DNA of 55,353 nucleotides from Deltaproteobacteria bacterium (GCA_016219005.1 JACRCN010000091.1:1-55353), one strand, 5' to 3'. Shown: positions 9,223 through 19,400, numbered from the stretch's first letter. Notes: generated from the letters alone by a model not told the origin. Made by a program: numbers and translations.

Positions 9223-9777
9223 TCAGCGCTTGTACTTCCCCATCAGCTGCCCCTCGGCCAGGATGTGACCCTTCATGGCGGCGACAACTTGAGCCTTGGT
9301 GCTGCCGCTGTCCAGGCTGAACACGGTGTCGAGAGCGTAGACCTTGAAAAAATAGCGATGCGTCCCGCCGGGAGGGCAGGGGCCGCCGTAGCCGAGCTTG
9401 CGAAAGTCGTTTTTGCCCTGGCGGGCACCGTTTTTCAGGGCCGCGTCGCTCGGGATGCCGGCCGGAAGCGCGTTGACGTCGGCCGGGATGTTGAAGAGCA
9501 CCCAGTGCACCCAGGTGCCTGCAGGGGCGTCCGGGTCGTCACAGATCAGGGCGAGGCTTTTGGCCTCTTTCGGCACTCCGGACCACTTCAGGTCGGGGGA
9601 GACGTCTTCAGCGTCGCAGGTGTGCTTTTTCGGGATCATCGCCCCCTCGGTGAAAGCGGAAGATGTTATGGTGATGGCCATGTCGAGTCCTCCTGATGAA
9701 AGAGTTGCAAGGGCGAGGCAGATGGGGATGATGCCGATGAGAATCGCGAGGGCAGGAATTGGAGCTCCGGCTTTCAT
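9223..9777 (-). CDS. YbhB/YbcL-family PEBP (Raf-kinase-inhibitor-like) protein
   Basis: A 184-residue phosphatidylethanolamine-binding-protein fold. Family marks include PKKHTCDAEDVSPDLKWSGVP, the ligand-pocket segment CDDPDAPAGTWVHWVLFNIP and GPCPPGGTHRYFFKVYALD. The long form from 9777 carries a hydrophobic segment (residues ~8-28) that looks like a signal peptide or anchor, with GGAGGAGG upstream. A second ATG at 9681 (MAITITSS) also has a strong AGGAGG at correct spacing and would give a 152-residue cytosolic form, the usual size for this family. The biochemical role of bacterial YbhB-like proteins is not established. Confidence 0.9.
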   Translation of the reverse strand: MKAGAPIPALAILIGIIPICLALATLSSGGLDMAITITSSAFTEGAMIPKKHTCDAEDVSPDLKWSGVPKEAKSLALICDDPDAPAGTWVHWVLFNIPADVNALPAGIPSDAALKNGARQGKNDFRKLGYGGPCPPGGTHRYFFKVYALDTVFSLDSGSTKAQVVAAMKGHILAEGQLMGKYKR

Positions 9778-9874
9778 CGAGCCTCCTCCCCGGATCGATT
9801 TGTTGGATAAGCCAATGCCCCGATCAACTGGGCAAAGGAATAGGGCTATGAATTAATGGAACGGGATTGGGTAT

Positions 9875-9883
9875 TGTTATAAT
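9875..9883 (+). promoter_or_regulatory. Candidate extended -10 promoter of the aminotransferase gene
   Basis: A perfect extended -10 element, TGTTATAAT, lies in the 264-bp gap before the aminotransferase gene, leaving a leader of about 150 bases. No good -35 box is seen at the standard distance. Confidence 0.35.
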
Positions 9884-10041
9884 TCTTTCGCCGATGATGT
9901 CAATGGTAAGGATGTCCCCATTATTCACGCCTGCGTGGCTGAAAAAGGCGTTTGCGTCTGCCGCCTCACTCGTGCTACCAAGCCACTCGAAGCAGCTTAT
10001 CGGGATCTCGAGCATGCTGAAGTGCTGACAAGGAGCGGCAA

Positions 10042-11376
10042 ATGGAAAAGCGGGTTAAAAAACTGGATCACACCTCCCACTTGATTCTCCATCGGACCAG
10101 CCAAAAGGAAGTCAGAGACGGCGTTACCGTCATCGTCAAAGGCGAGGGAATCTGGGTATATGACCAGAACGGAAAGCGCTACCTGGATCTGGACGCCGGG
10201 GTAACCCGGCCGGTTCACGTGGGGCATGGCTCCAAAGAGCTGGCCCAGGCGGCCTATGACCAGATGTGCCGCCTGGCCTACTTCACCCCGATGAGCTTTG
10301 CCAACGTTCCGGCCATGGAACTGGCGGAGGTCCTATCAGGGATTGCCCCGGCCGGCATCAACCGCTTCATCTTTGAGTGCGGCGGCTCCGAAGCGGTGGA
10401 AACGGCCATGAAGCTGGCCAAGCACTACCACTACTATCGGGGCGACAAGGGCCGGTTCAAGATCATGTCGCGGCGGGGGGCCTACCACGGCGTCAACGGC
10501 ATCGGCCTGCGCGCTCTCGGAACGGTCATGCCCATGCGCCAGGTAATGGAGCCCCTTGCCCCCGGCGCCGCATTTATCGAATCCCCCTACTGCTACCGGT
10601 GCCCTCACCATCTCGCGCCGCAGAACTGCGACATGGCGTGCGCCCGCGACCTAGCCCGCATCATCGAGTTTGAAGGGCCGGAGCAGTTCTCGGCGTTTAT
10701 CGGGGAGCCCATTCAGCAGGCTTACGGCGCCTTGAAGCCGCCCGCGGAATACTGGCCCATCATTCGGGACATCTGCGACCGCTATGGCATTCTGCTCATC
10801 ATCGACGAGGTCATCTGCGGGTTCGGCCGCACCGGTAAGATGTTCGCAACGGAACACTTCGACGTCAAACCGGACATGATCACCATGGCGAAGGGGCTCA
10901 CCAGCGGATATGTGCCTTTGGGCGCGGTGGGGTGCGCCGACAAGGTGATGGAGCCCATCGAGGTCTTCAACCACCTGCACACCTACGGTAACCACCCGGT
11001 TCCCTGCGCCGTCGGGGTGAAAAACATCGAAATTCTCGAACGGGACCGCCTGGTGGAAAACAGCGCGGCCATGGGGGACTATTTCCTGGACGGGCTGAAG
11101 AACCTTCAGGACCATCCATCCGTCGGAGAAGTCCGGGGCACCGGCCTCTGGCTGGCGATCGATTTTACCATCGACAAAAAATCCCGCGCCCCCTACCCCA
11201 CCGCCAACCTGATGAACCTTTTGGCACGCGCCAAGAAGAAAGGAGTCATCACCAAGACCATGGGGCTGGCCCTGGAATTCGCTCCACCCCTTACTATCCG
11301 GAAGGACGAGATCGACTTCGCTCTCAAGGTGGTCGAAGCGTGCATCACCGAAGAAGAAAAGGCCCTCGGTCTTTAG
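10042..11376 (+). CDS. Class III PLP-dependent aminotransferase
   Basis: A 444-residue fold-type I aminotransferase, close to the ~430-450 usual for omega-aminotransferases. ECGGSEAVETAMKLAK is the cofactor phosphate segment, D255 in LLIIDEVICGFGRTG contacts the pyridine nitrogen, and K284 in MAKGLTSGYVPLGA is the Schiff-base lysine. A Cys-rich insert (YCYRCPHHLAPQNCDMACA, ~175-193) is seen in some class III transaminases. AAGGAG precedes the ATG by 6 bases. The gene appears monocistronic. The amino donor cannot be assigned: taurine, beta-alanine, 4-aminobutyrate or a polyamine are all possible. The nearby deacylase operon suggests amino-acid use, but this is only proximity. Confidence 0.92.
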   Translation: MEKRVKKLDHTSHLILHRTSQKEVRDGVTVIVKGEGIWVYDQNGKRYLDLDAGVTRPVHVGHGSKELAQAAYDQMCRLAYFTPMSFANVPAMELAEVLSGIAPAGINRFIFECGGSEAVETAMKLAKHYHYYRGDKGRFKIMSRRGAYHGVNGIGLRALGTVMPMRQVMEPLAPGAAFIESPYCYRCPHHLAPQNCDMACARDLARIIEFEGPEQFSAFIGEPIQQAYGALKPPAEYWPIIRDICDRYGILLIIDEVICGFGRTGKMFATEHFDVKPDMITMAKGLTSGYVPLGAVGCADKVMEPIEVFNHLHTYGNHPVPCAVGVKNIEILERDRLVENSAAMGDYFLDGLKNLQDHPSVGEVRGTGLWLAIDFTIDKKSRAPYPTANLMNLLARAKKKGVITKTMGLALEFAPPLTIRKDEIDFALKVVEACITEEEKALGL

Positions 11377-11399
11377 GCGCCGCATACCGGGGGCGCGCT

Positions 11400-11953
11400 T
11401 CAGGTTCTTTCAGGTAAGTCGCGGGGTTGTGATTCTCCGGCCAAGCCGATGGCATTTTTCCCTTTCCCCTTAATGGCGAATAGAATCCGGTCGGCTGCGG
11501 CCAGCAGGCTGGTCACATAGGTTGCGTGGTCTGGAAAAGCGCCGATACCGAAACTGGCGTAGAGCTTCACGTCAAGACCCTGCTCACGCAGATAGGCGGT
11601 ATGGTTCATTTGAAAATGATCGCCTCCTGCATTTCGACACACCGCTGAAATTCTTCTACGATGCCGGCTTCTATCAGCGGCTTGAATTCGAATAGATCGA
11701 CGGAAGTCTGATCCTTATCCGCCGGCCACGGGAGCATCTCCCGTATTTTGCTGTTTAAACCGGTTATCCGGCCCGTTATGTCGGCAGTGAGAATTCCAAA
11801 GGGGGCGCTGTCACCCAAGAGGCGATTCCGATGCTCAATATGTCTCAGCGCATCCTCAGCGCTGATGCGCCTTTCCTCAGCTTCGCGCAGGTGGCGGCGC
11901 AGCGTATCCACTTCAAGGAGAAGCTGCTCTCTTGTCTTGCTTCCGATCGTCAC
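11400..11953 (-). pseudogene. PAS-GGDEF diguanylate cyclase remnant with central deletion
   Basis: Two overlapping minus-strand frames carry the ends of one ancestral gene. The upstream frame (11606-11953) begins with a coiled-coil LLLEVDTLRRHLREAEERR and a partial PAS domain (GILTADITGRITGLNSKI), then stops. The downstream frame (11400-11642) encodes only the last part of a GGDEF domain: YASFGIGAFPDHA, LLAAADRILFAIKGKGKN. The catalytic GG(D/E)EF loop and most of the cyclase fold are absent, and the two frames do not join. It is therefore a deletion-plus-frameshift remnant and cannot make cyclic di-GMP. Confidence 0.8.
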
Positions 11954-12006
11954 GCTACAACCTCTTCAATGAAAAATCAGCGCTTATGCCATCTTCGCGC
12001 TCCGCG

Positions 12007-12990
12007 TCAAGCAGAGGCGCTCATTCGGGCCAACTCTTCCTCGATCACACCCTGAAACAGCGGAATCTTGTAGCCGTTTTTTCCGAGCGGCTCGGCCTCT
12101 GCCACAGCGGCCTTCGCCGCGGCGGCAATGACATCGGAATCGAGCTCCTTGCCGCGGATGGTCTGCTCCACCTCCGCACTTCTCCACGGCACGGGAGCCG
12201 CCCCGCTGAGAACCACGCGGCCTTCCACCACCCGCCTGCCGTCGAATCTGAGCGCCAGCGCAACGCCGGCCAGCGCAAAATCCCAGGAGCGCCGCGCGCG
12301 CACTTTGCGGTAGGCGCTTCGGGTTCCGGCGGCCGGCGGCGGGACAAGAATTTGGGTGACGATCTCGCGCGGTTCCAGGACAGTCTCATGCTGCACATCG
12401 ACCTCCGGCCGCATGAAGAACTTCTCCAGAGGCACCTCGCGCACCCCGCTGGGACCGGCCACACGCGCCGTCGCGTTGAGGGCCACCAGGCAAGGCGCTA
12501 TGTCGGAGGGGTGAACAATGAAACAGGTGCCGCCGCCCCCGAAGATGCAGTGAAACTGGTTCTCCCCGTCGACGGCGAAACAGGTGCCGCCGCCCTTGCG
12601 CAGGCAGTTGAAATCCCCGCGGTAGTACCAACAGCGCGGTTTCTGGCAGATGTTGCCGCCGATGGTTCCCTGGTTGCGCAACTGCGGGCTGGCGACTTCG
12701 GAGGCGGACTGGGCCAGCCCGCTGAAACGCCTGCGAACGAGCGGGTGTTCGGCCACGGTGCGGATGGTGGTCAGCGCGCCGATTCGCAGCGCTCCGTCCG
12801 CAGCCTCGTCAATGCCGTGCAGTTCCTTGACGGCGCTGATGCTGACGACTTTTTTGACCGCGAAGATGTGCTCGCGCAGGCAGCCCAAGAGGTCCGTGCC
12901 TCCGGCGTGCACCACCGCTGCCTCGTCCGCAAGATGGGTGATCGCCGCCTGCAGCGACTGCGGCCGGACGTAGTCAAAGTCAGGGAACAT
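12007..12990 (-). CDS. Molybdenum hydroxylase FAD-binding subunit with a Cys-rich (probable 4Fe-4S) insert
   Basis: A 327-residue medium subunit of the xanthine oxidase family: FAD-binding GGTDLLG near 32-38, RNQGTIGGNICQ near 107-118, and a CO-dehydrogenase-type C-terminal domain. The insert at ~118-150 has four cysteines, in RCWYYRG, NCLRK, GGTCFAV and GGTCFIVHPSD. This corresponds to the extra iron-sulfur cluster segment known in E. coli PaoB (YagS) and, in another form, in 4-hydroxybenzoyl-CoA reductase. It would pass electrons between the 2Fe-2S subunit and FAD. It is the last gene of the three-gene operon, 3 bp after the large subunit, with AAGGAGGG before the ATG. Confidence 0.92.
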   Translation of the reverse strand: MFPDFDYVRPQSLQAAITHLADEAAVVHAGGTDLLGCLREHIFAVKKVVSISAVKELHGIDEAADGALRIGALTTIRTVAEHPLVRRRFSGLAQSASEVASPQLRNQGTIGGNICQKPRCWYYRGDFNCLRKGGGTCFAVDGENQFHCIFGGGGTCFIVHPSDIAPCLVALNATARVAGPSGVREVPLEKFFMRPEVDVQHETVLEPREIVTQILVPPPAAGTRSAYRKVRARRSWDFALAGVALALRFDGRRVVEGRVVLSGAAPVPWRSAEVEQTIRGKELDSDVIAAAAKAAVAEAEPLGKNGYKIPLFQGVIEEELARMSASA

Positions 12991-12993
12991 GCC

Positions 12994-15321
12994 TCATCCC
13001 TCCTTTCGGCGTTCCGCCAGGCGTTGAACCAGCTGAAGCGGGTTGATGGGGGTCTGGGTGATGCGCAGGCCGGTCGCGTGGCAAACCGCGTTGGCGACGG
13101 CCGCCGCGGTGGGGATGGTCACGGGCTCGCCGAGGCCCTTCGCGCCGGTGTTGTTGGCTTCGGCGTCCGCCGGCCCGATCGGAAGGCTGGTTATATCGGC
13201 GGGCACATCCAGGGCGGTCGGCAGCTTGTAGTCATGCCAGTTGCGGTTGACCATTTTGCCGGTCTGGCCCGCGTCCAGAATGCGCGCCTCCGTCATGGCG
13301 AGCCCGATCCCCATGGTGATACCGCCGAAGACCTGGTTGTCGTAGGTCAGCCGGTTCATCACGCGGCCGCTGTCGTGGGCCGCCACGAACCGCAGGATCT
13401 TCAGTTCCCCGGTCTTCGTGTTCACCTCGACTTCGCAAAACTGCGCCCCGAAGGGATTGACGACCTTGTTCTTCGGATTGGGGCCGCGATAACCGACGCC
13501 GACCACAACCCCTTGCCGCTTCAGGGCATCGAGATCCTTCACCGCGATGCGTTTGGACGCATCCCGGCGGGAGACGATCTCGCGCCCCTGGTAGGCCAGC
13601 TCCGAGACGTCCGTCTTCAACGCCGCCGCCGCCATTTCCATCAGTTTTTGCTTGACCTGCACGGCCGCGTTTCGCACCGCCGGAGCCTCCGTGGGCACCG
13701 TCTTGCTGCCGCCGCTGGGGGTTGCGTATTGGGTGGTGCCGGTATCCGCGTTTTCGATCTGGATGGCTTCGGGCTTGATTCCCAGCTCCTCGGCCACGAC
13801 CATCGCCATCACGGTCTTCGTGCCGGTCCCGAGGTCGCTTGCTCCCATGTTGAGGTTGACGCTGCCGTCGGAAAAGAGCTTCACGATCACGGTGGACGGC
13901 GGCCGGCCGCCGCCCGCAACCCACAGGCAGCCTGCCATTCCAACTCCCCGGCGCATGTGGCCGCGAGCAGCCTGGGCGCCGGTTTCCCGGCGGGCCTTCT
14001 CCCAGCCGAAGGCAGCTGCGCCCTGCTCGAGGCATTTCCTGAAACCGGTGCTCGTGTAAGCCGGGTTGCCCTCGCGGGCCTGGCTGAAGGCGGCCATGTT
14101 TTTCAGCCTGAGCCGAACCGGGTCCATGCCGACGGCCTCCGCCAGCGCATCCATCATCTGCTCGAGCGCCCAGGCCCCCTGCGGGTGGCCGGGCGCACGG
14201 AACGCACGGGCCGGACCGGCATTGGTGAAGACGTCGGTTAAGGTCGTGCGCACGTTGGGACAGGTGTAGAGATCGCGAATGAGCCAGTCCACCAGCGAGG
14301 TTCCGCCGGCCGGGGAGGCGCCGCCCGTCGCAAGACAGGTGAACTCGAGCGCCGTGAGCGTCCCGTCCCGCTTGACACCGGCCTTGAGCGTCATGTTGCA
14401 GGGGGGCCGGTTCCCCACGGCGAGGTAGGTCTCCTCGCGCGTCAAAAGCAACTTTACCGGACGGGCGGACTGTCTGGCCAGCAGAGCGGCGATGACGGTG
14501 TACTTGCCGGCCTCGAGCTTGCTGCCGAACCCGCCCCCCATGTAGTGGCCGATGACCCGCACCCGCGCCAGCGGGAGCTTTAAAACCTCGGCGACCCTGG
14601 ACTGGACCGCGTAGACCCCCTGAGTGGATTCCCAAACGGTCAGCGAGCGTCCCTCCCAGCTGGCTACACACCCGTGAGGCTCGAGGGGCGTGTGCAGCTC
14701 GCACTCGGTGCGGTAGCTCTCTTCCAACACCACCTCGGCAGCCGCAAAACCCCGGGTCACATCGCCGCGTTCGTAGGTGTCCGACTTGGATAGATTGCCC
14801 TTCGAATGAACGGGTGGGGACCCGGCTTGCAGCGCCCTGCGCTCGTCGGCCACGAACGGCAACACCTCGTAGTCGACCCGGATGGCGTTTATGGCGTCCC
14901 GGGCCTGGTAAGGTGTTTCGGCGGCCACCGCCGCCACTTCCTCTCCCTCGAAGCGGCAGTGAGGGTCGAATAGACGCATTTCCCCCGCGGCGTCCTTTTT
15001 CCATACCAGATCGGCTTCCGGCGTTGTGCCGCGGATGACCGCCCGGACCCCCGGCATCCTGGACGCTGCGCTCGTGTCGACGTTCCTGACGCGGGCATGC
15101 GGATGCGGGCATCTAAGTATCGCCCCGTGAAGCATGTTCGGCAGATGCACATCGGATGGATAGACGGCCGAGCCGCTGACCCGCTCGTACGCATCCACCC
15201 GCGGCAGGCGCTTGCCGACCACGTTCGTCTCCTGCCAGGCCTCCGGCTCTTTTCCGGGCAGGGGTGTATCCGGGACCGGAATTCCCTGGACAAAGTAGAT
15301 ATCTTTGCTTTCGTCCGCCAT
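12994..15321 (-). CDS. Molybdenum hydroxylase, molybdopterin-binding catalytic subunit
   Basis: A 775-residue large subunit of the xanthine dehydrogenase / aldehyde oxidoreductase family, which hydroxylates aldehydes or aromatic heterocycles. Visible marks: the N-terminal domain GSAVYPSDVHLPNMLHGAIL, the cofactor loop GGGFGSKL, the region RAFRAPGHPQGAWALEQ, and the catalytic base E732 in KGLGEPVTIP. The start is placed at the ATG at 15321 because AGGA lies 6 bases before it; a GTG at 15333 overlaps the upstream stop and has no spaced ribosome site. It has no signal of its own and would be co-exported with the Tat-signal-bearing small subunit. The substrate is not determinable from sequence. 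Confidence 0.93.
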   Translation of the reverse strand: MADESKDIYFVQGIPVPDTPLPGKEPEAWQETNVVGKRLPRVDAYERVSGSAVYPSDVHLPNMLHGAILRCPHPHARVRNVDTSAASRMPGVRAVIRGTTPEADLVWKKDAAGEMRLFDPHCRFEGEEVAAVAAETPYQARDAINAIRVDYEVLPFVADERRALQAGSPPVHSKGNLSKSDTYERGDVTRGFAAAEVVLEESYRTECELHTPLEPHGCVASWEGRSLTVWESTQGVYAVQSRVAEVLKLPLARVRVIGHYMGGGFGSKLEAGKYTVIAALLARQSARPVKLLLTREETYLAVGNRPPCNMTLKAGVKRDGTLTALEFTCLATGGASPAGGTSLVDWLIRDLYTCPNVRTTLTDVFTNAGPARAFRAPGHPQGAWALEQMMDALAEAVGMDPVRLRLKNMAAFSQAREGNPAYTSTGFRKCLEQGAAAFGWEKARRETGAQAARGHMRRGVGMAGCLWVAGGGRPPSTVIVKLFSDGSVNLNMGASDLGTGTKTVMAMVVAEELGIKPEAIQIENADTGTTQYATPSGGSKTVPTEAPAVRNAAVQVKQKLMEMAAAALKTDVSELAYQGREIVSRRDASKRIAVKDLDALKRQGVVVGVGYRGPNPKNKVVNPFGAQFCEVEVNTKTGELKILRFVAAHDSGRVMNRLTYDNQVFGGITMGIGLAMTEARILDAGQTGKMVNRNWHDYKLPTALDVPADITSLPIGPADAEANNTGAKGLGEPVTIPTAAAVANAVCHATGLRITQTPINPLQLVQRLAERRKEG

Positions 15322-15329
15322 GACGTTCC

Positions 15330-15956
15330 TCACTTTCCGCGCTTGAGTTCAGCCGCGCGGTGGGCGGCTTCGAAAATGTGTTTATAGGCCCCGCAGCGGC
15401 AGAGGTTGCCGCTTGCTCCCCGGCGGATCTCCTCTGCGGACGGATTGGGGTTGGTCCGCAGCAAGCCTTCCACGGCCATGATCTGACCCGGAGTACAGTA
15501 GCCGCATTGGAAGGCATCGGCCTCCGCAAAGGCCGTCTGCACGGGGCCGAGCGTTTCGCCGTCCATGAGCCCTTCCAGGGTTGTGACCTCGCTGCCCTGC
15601 GCCTCTGCCGCAAGCGTAAGGCAGGCGTAGCGGGCAACGCCGTCGATCAGCACCGTGCAGGCGCCGCACTCCCCGCGTTCGCACCCCGGCTTGGCGCCGG
15701 TCAGGCCGATGACCTCGCGCAGGACGTAGAGCAATGTCCAGCGCGGCTCCGCCAGCACCACGTGGGTTTCGCCGTTGATCCGCAGAACGACCTTCGAGGT
15801 CCGGCCCGCCGGCATGACCTGTGGATCGACCGCTTCCTTTCCGGCCGCGAACAGGTCCGCCGATGCCGCTACCCCGATCGCCCCGGTGCCCATCGAGGTC
15901 AGGAAACCGCGACGGGTGAGGCCATCGGGCCCGGTAGTGGGATTCTTCCTTGGCAT
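15330..15956 (-). CDS. Molybdenum hydroxylase 2Fe-2S subunit with Tat signal
   Basis: A 208-residue small subunit. The N-terminus contains the twin-arginine motif LTRRGFLTSMG followed by a hydrophobic stretch, so the folded complex is probably exported to the periplasm as for E. coli PaoABC. The first 2Fe-2S cluster is bound by GCERGECGACTV plus YACL (plant ferredoxin type), the second by QCGYCTPG and NLCRCGAY. The ATG at 15956 has AGGGGG upstream; an ATG further upstream at 16043 would bury the Tat motif. First gene of the operon, 8 bp before the catalytic subunit. Electrons would pass to a periplasmic or membrane acceptor not encoded here. Confidence 0.93.
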   Translation of the reverse strand: MPRKNPTTGPDGLTRRGFLTSMGTGAIGVAASADLFAAGKEAVDPQVMPAGRTSKVVLRINGETHVVLAEPRWTLLYVLREVIGLTGAKPGCERGECGACTVLIDGVARYACLTLAAEAQGSEVTTLEGLMDGETLGPVQTAFAEADAFQCGYCTPGQIMAVEGLLRTNPNPSAEEIRRGASGNLCRCGAYKHIFEAAHRAAELKRGK

Positions 15957-16480
15957 TTTCGCCCCCTGAATGAGAATCGAGTTTGAAGGGTTGCCGTAAC
16001 CAACCAGCAGGTAGGATAACGCGACGATATCGGCCCGGAGCAAGATGGAGCTGGATGACTGCGGCTGAAGCGGGTACAGCCGGCGATTCGGCCGTACGAT
16101 TCCTGCTGATTGATTTTTTCTATCAAAAGAGCTTGGCGAAAGTCAACCCTGCATTATCGAAGGCCGGCAGCGGAAATGCGGATGAGGATGCATTTCCGTT
16201 ATGGATGTCTATCCGAACACTCTGCCGCAATTCCTTTTCGAGCACGGGCCCCGGCGGTGGGAGCCGTTGACTCCCGCCGCCGGACGGGTGTACAGATACA
16301 TTTAAGACCGATCGCTCATCATGGTTCTGCCGGGCTGAAACGGCTCTCCCTTCCGGTACGCGCCCCTGAACTTCTCTCGGCCGGCGCGCGTCCCTTCCCG
16401 CCCGGCTTCAGGCTGCCCTCGCCTTGCGGCTGCAGCCACCTCGACTCGTGAAATATCCGGGATAGAAGGCGCCAATAGCC
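15957..16480. other. Divergent intergenic region, 524 bp
   Basis: Separates the minus-strand molybdenum hydroxylase operon from the plus-strand activase, so promoters for both should lie here. Apart from the hairpin at 16171-16198 no element was recognised. Short frames inside lack ribosome sites and family marks. Confidence 0.6.
16171..16198. promoter_or_regulatory. Perfect 9-bp inverted repeat between divergent operons
   Basis: CGGAAATGC (16171-16179) and GCATTTCCG (16190-16198) are exact inverted repeats with a 10-base loop. No U-tract follows on either strand, so an operator or leader hairpin is more likely than a terminator. Confidence 0.35.
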
Positions 16481-19400
16481 ATGCACCCATTGATCGTCGG
16501 CATCGACGTCGGATCGGTGGCGGTGTCCCTGGCCGTGATCGGCCGGGACCGGCAGTGGATCGATAGTGCCTATGCCTTCCACCACGGGGACACGGCGGGC
16601 ACGCTGAAGAACCTGCTTTCACAGTTGGAATTGCGCGGCGGGGTGCGCGTGGCGGTTACGGGCAGCGCGCCCGGCGCCATCCGCGCGCACGGGCGGTACG
16701 ACAGCCTGGTGTCCCTGATCGCAGGCTGCCGCGAGTATCACGCGCACGTCGGCGCCATCCTGCACGTCGGCGGCGAGCGCTTCGGTCTCGTTGAATTCGA
16801 CGCGGCCGGGCACTACACCCGTTATCAGACCAACAGCACCTGCGCGGCCGGCACCGGCGGCTTCCTCGATCAGCAGGCACGGCGCCTGAATCTCTCCGGC
16901 GCAGGCGAAGTCTCGGCGGTCGCCCTCCGGAGCAGCGGGCCCCCGCCGAAAATTGCCACCCGCTGCGCCGTCTTCGCCAAGACCGACCTCGCTCACGCCC
17001 AGCAGGAAGGCTTTTCGCTCCCCCAGATCTGCGATGGCTTGTGCCAGGGGGTTGCCCGGCACATCGTCGATGCCCTTGTCCGCGGGCGACCCGTTCGCAC
17101 GCCCATTGTATTCAGCGGCGGCGTTTCCCGCAACCGGGCGGTGGTCGAACACCTCGAGCGGATGCTCGCCGCGGATCTGGTCTGCGAAAAGGGCCCTTCC
17201 GGTGCCGCCGGCGCCGCCCTCTGCCTGCTGGACGAAGCCAACGTCGAGACGGGTGCGACGTTTCGATCCCCGGATGAAATCGTTCGGCCCGAGCCCCGCC
17301 GGAAGGTCTACGCCTTTGCACCCCTTGAATTGAAACGCTCGAGTTATCCGGATTTCAGCGGTAGCGAGGCCTATCTATTCACGCGCACGGAAGCGGACCG
17401 CGGAAACCCGGTGGAAGTTGAAATCTTTGCGGGCTGGAGCGACGAGGGCGCAGGCGAGCACCTGCTCGGCATCGACGTGGGCTCCACCAGCACCAAGGCG
17501 GCCTGGGTGACGGCCACAGGCGCGGTCGCGGCTGGATTTTACACCCGCACCGCCGGCAACCCCATCGGTGCCGTCCAGCACCTGCTCGCAGCCGTCGAGG
17601 ATGCCGCCGGCCGCCGATCAGCGCCCTTGAAGATATCCGGAGCCGCCGTCACCGGGGCCGGCCGCAAGCTGGCCGGCCGGGTCGTCGGCGCGGACCTGGT
17701 GCTGGACGAGATCACGGCCCATGCCCGGGCGGCCTGCGAACTCAAGCCCGATGTGGACACCATCATCGAAATCGGCGGCCAGGATTCGAAGTTCACCACC
17801 CTGAAAGACGGGCGCGTAAATTTTTGCGTCATGAACGCGGTCTGTGCGGCCGGAACAGGGAGTTTTATCGAGGAGCAGGCCCAGAAACTGGACTGCCCGC
17901 TCAGCGAATACGCCGGTCGTGCCCTGAATTCCCCATCCCCCCTGGCGAGCGACCGCTGCACGGTGTTCATGGAAAGGGACATCAACCACCTTCTTTTCGA
18001 GGGCTATTCCCCCAAGGAGATCCTGGCCGCCGTGCTGCACAGCATCACGGAGAACTACCTTAGCAAGGTGGCCGCCGAAAAGCACATCGGCAGCGTCATC
18101 TGCTTCCAGGGGGCTACCGCCAGGAACCAGGCGCTGGTGGCCGCTTTCGAACAGCGTCTCGGCAAGCCCATCCACGTTTCACGTTTCTGCCATCTTACCG
18201 GCGCCATCGGCGCAGCCCTGGCATGCTCCGACGCTGAAACCCGCACCACGCAATTCCGAGGTCTCGAGCTGTGCCGCAAGGCCATCCCCACCCGGGTGGA
18301 AATCTGCCAGCAGTGCGCCAATCACTGCAAGATCACGGTGGCCGATGTCGGCGGCGAGCGGGTGGCCAGCGGGTTTTTGTGCGGCCGGGACTACGACGCC
18401 GCATCGCGCGTGGACCGCAACCGGTCCGGTTTCAGTCTGCTCAAGGAACGCAAACGCGCGTTTGCGCCGCCGGAGACCCGGCCGGGTGCCGAGGGGCCTG
18501 CGCTGGGGCTTCCGGCGGCGCTGCACATGGCCGACGACCTGGAGTTCTGGCAGGTTTTCTTTGGCGCGCTTTCGGTCCCCACCATCACCAGCGAGCGCCT
18601 GGGCGGGCCCGTGTCCTCCGGCAAAGCCGCCGCCGCAGCCGAGTTTTGCGCGCCGATGAGCGCCCTGCACGCCGAGGTCGATTTTCTCCTGGCAAGAGCC
18701 GACCATGTCTTCCTGCCGTTCTACCTGGAACGACGAGCGGTGGGCAACGGCCATCGGCGGCAGTATTGCTACTACACCCAGTTTGCGCCGGCTCTCTCCG
18801 CGCAAGCCTGCGCCGCCGCGCCCGCAAACGCCCACCGGGTGCTCACGCCCCTGGTCCACTACCTCTACGGGTCGTTGCACACGCAGCTGCAGCTCTACCG
18901 GATGCTCCAGTCGATCGGGCGCACCCGCATCGGATTTGGCGACGTGTACCGGGCCTACAATTGCGCCTGCGGGTTCAAGGCCGCCGCCATGGAACGACTC
19001 AAGCGGTGCTATCGTCGGGAAACCGACGGCGCGCGGGACATCCACGCCGTCCTGCTGGGACGACCGTACACGGTGCTTTCGCGGCGGAGCAACAAGGGTA
19101 TTCCGGACATTTTCGGAACCCTGGGGGTCAAGGCGTTTTTCCAGGACATGCTGCCCGACGACCGCCCCGTGGCCGAAGCTCTCAAACCGCTGTTCGAGGA
19201 AATCCACTGGCACTACGCCGCTGCCATTCTGCGCGCCGCGGAAACCGCAGCCGGAACCGACGGGGCCTACCCGGTCCTGGTGACAGCGTTCCGGTGCGCG
19301 CCGGACTCCTTCGTAATCGAGTTCTTCAAGTCCATCATGGACGCCCACCGCAAGCCGTACCTGATCCTGCAACTGGACGAACACGGATCGAGCGTCGGCT

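Noticed and set aside
9824-10015. 63-residue minus-strand frame before the aminotransferase
   Set aside because: No ribosome site or recognisable family; it covers the likely promoter region of the aminotransferase gene.
11932-15112. Long frames opposite or overlapping the molybdenum hydroxylase operon (769 and 626 residues)
   Set aside because: They overlap three genes whose cofactor motifs are all in other frames.
15331-15333. GTG start for the molybdopterin subunit
   Set aside because: It overlaps the previous stop codon and has no spaced ribosome site, whereas the ATG at 15321 has AGGA 6 bases upstream.
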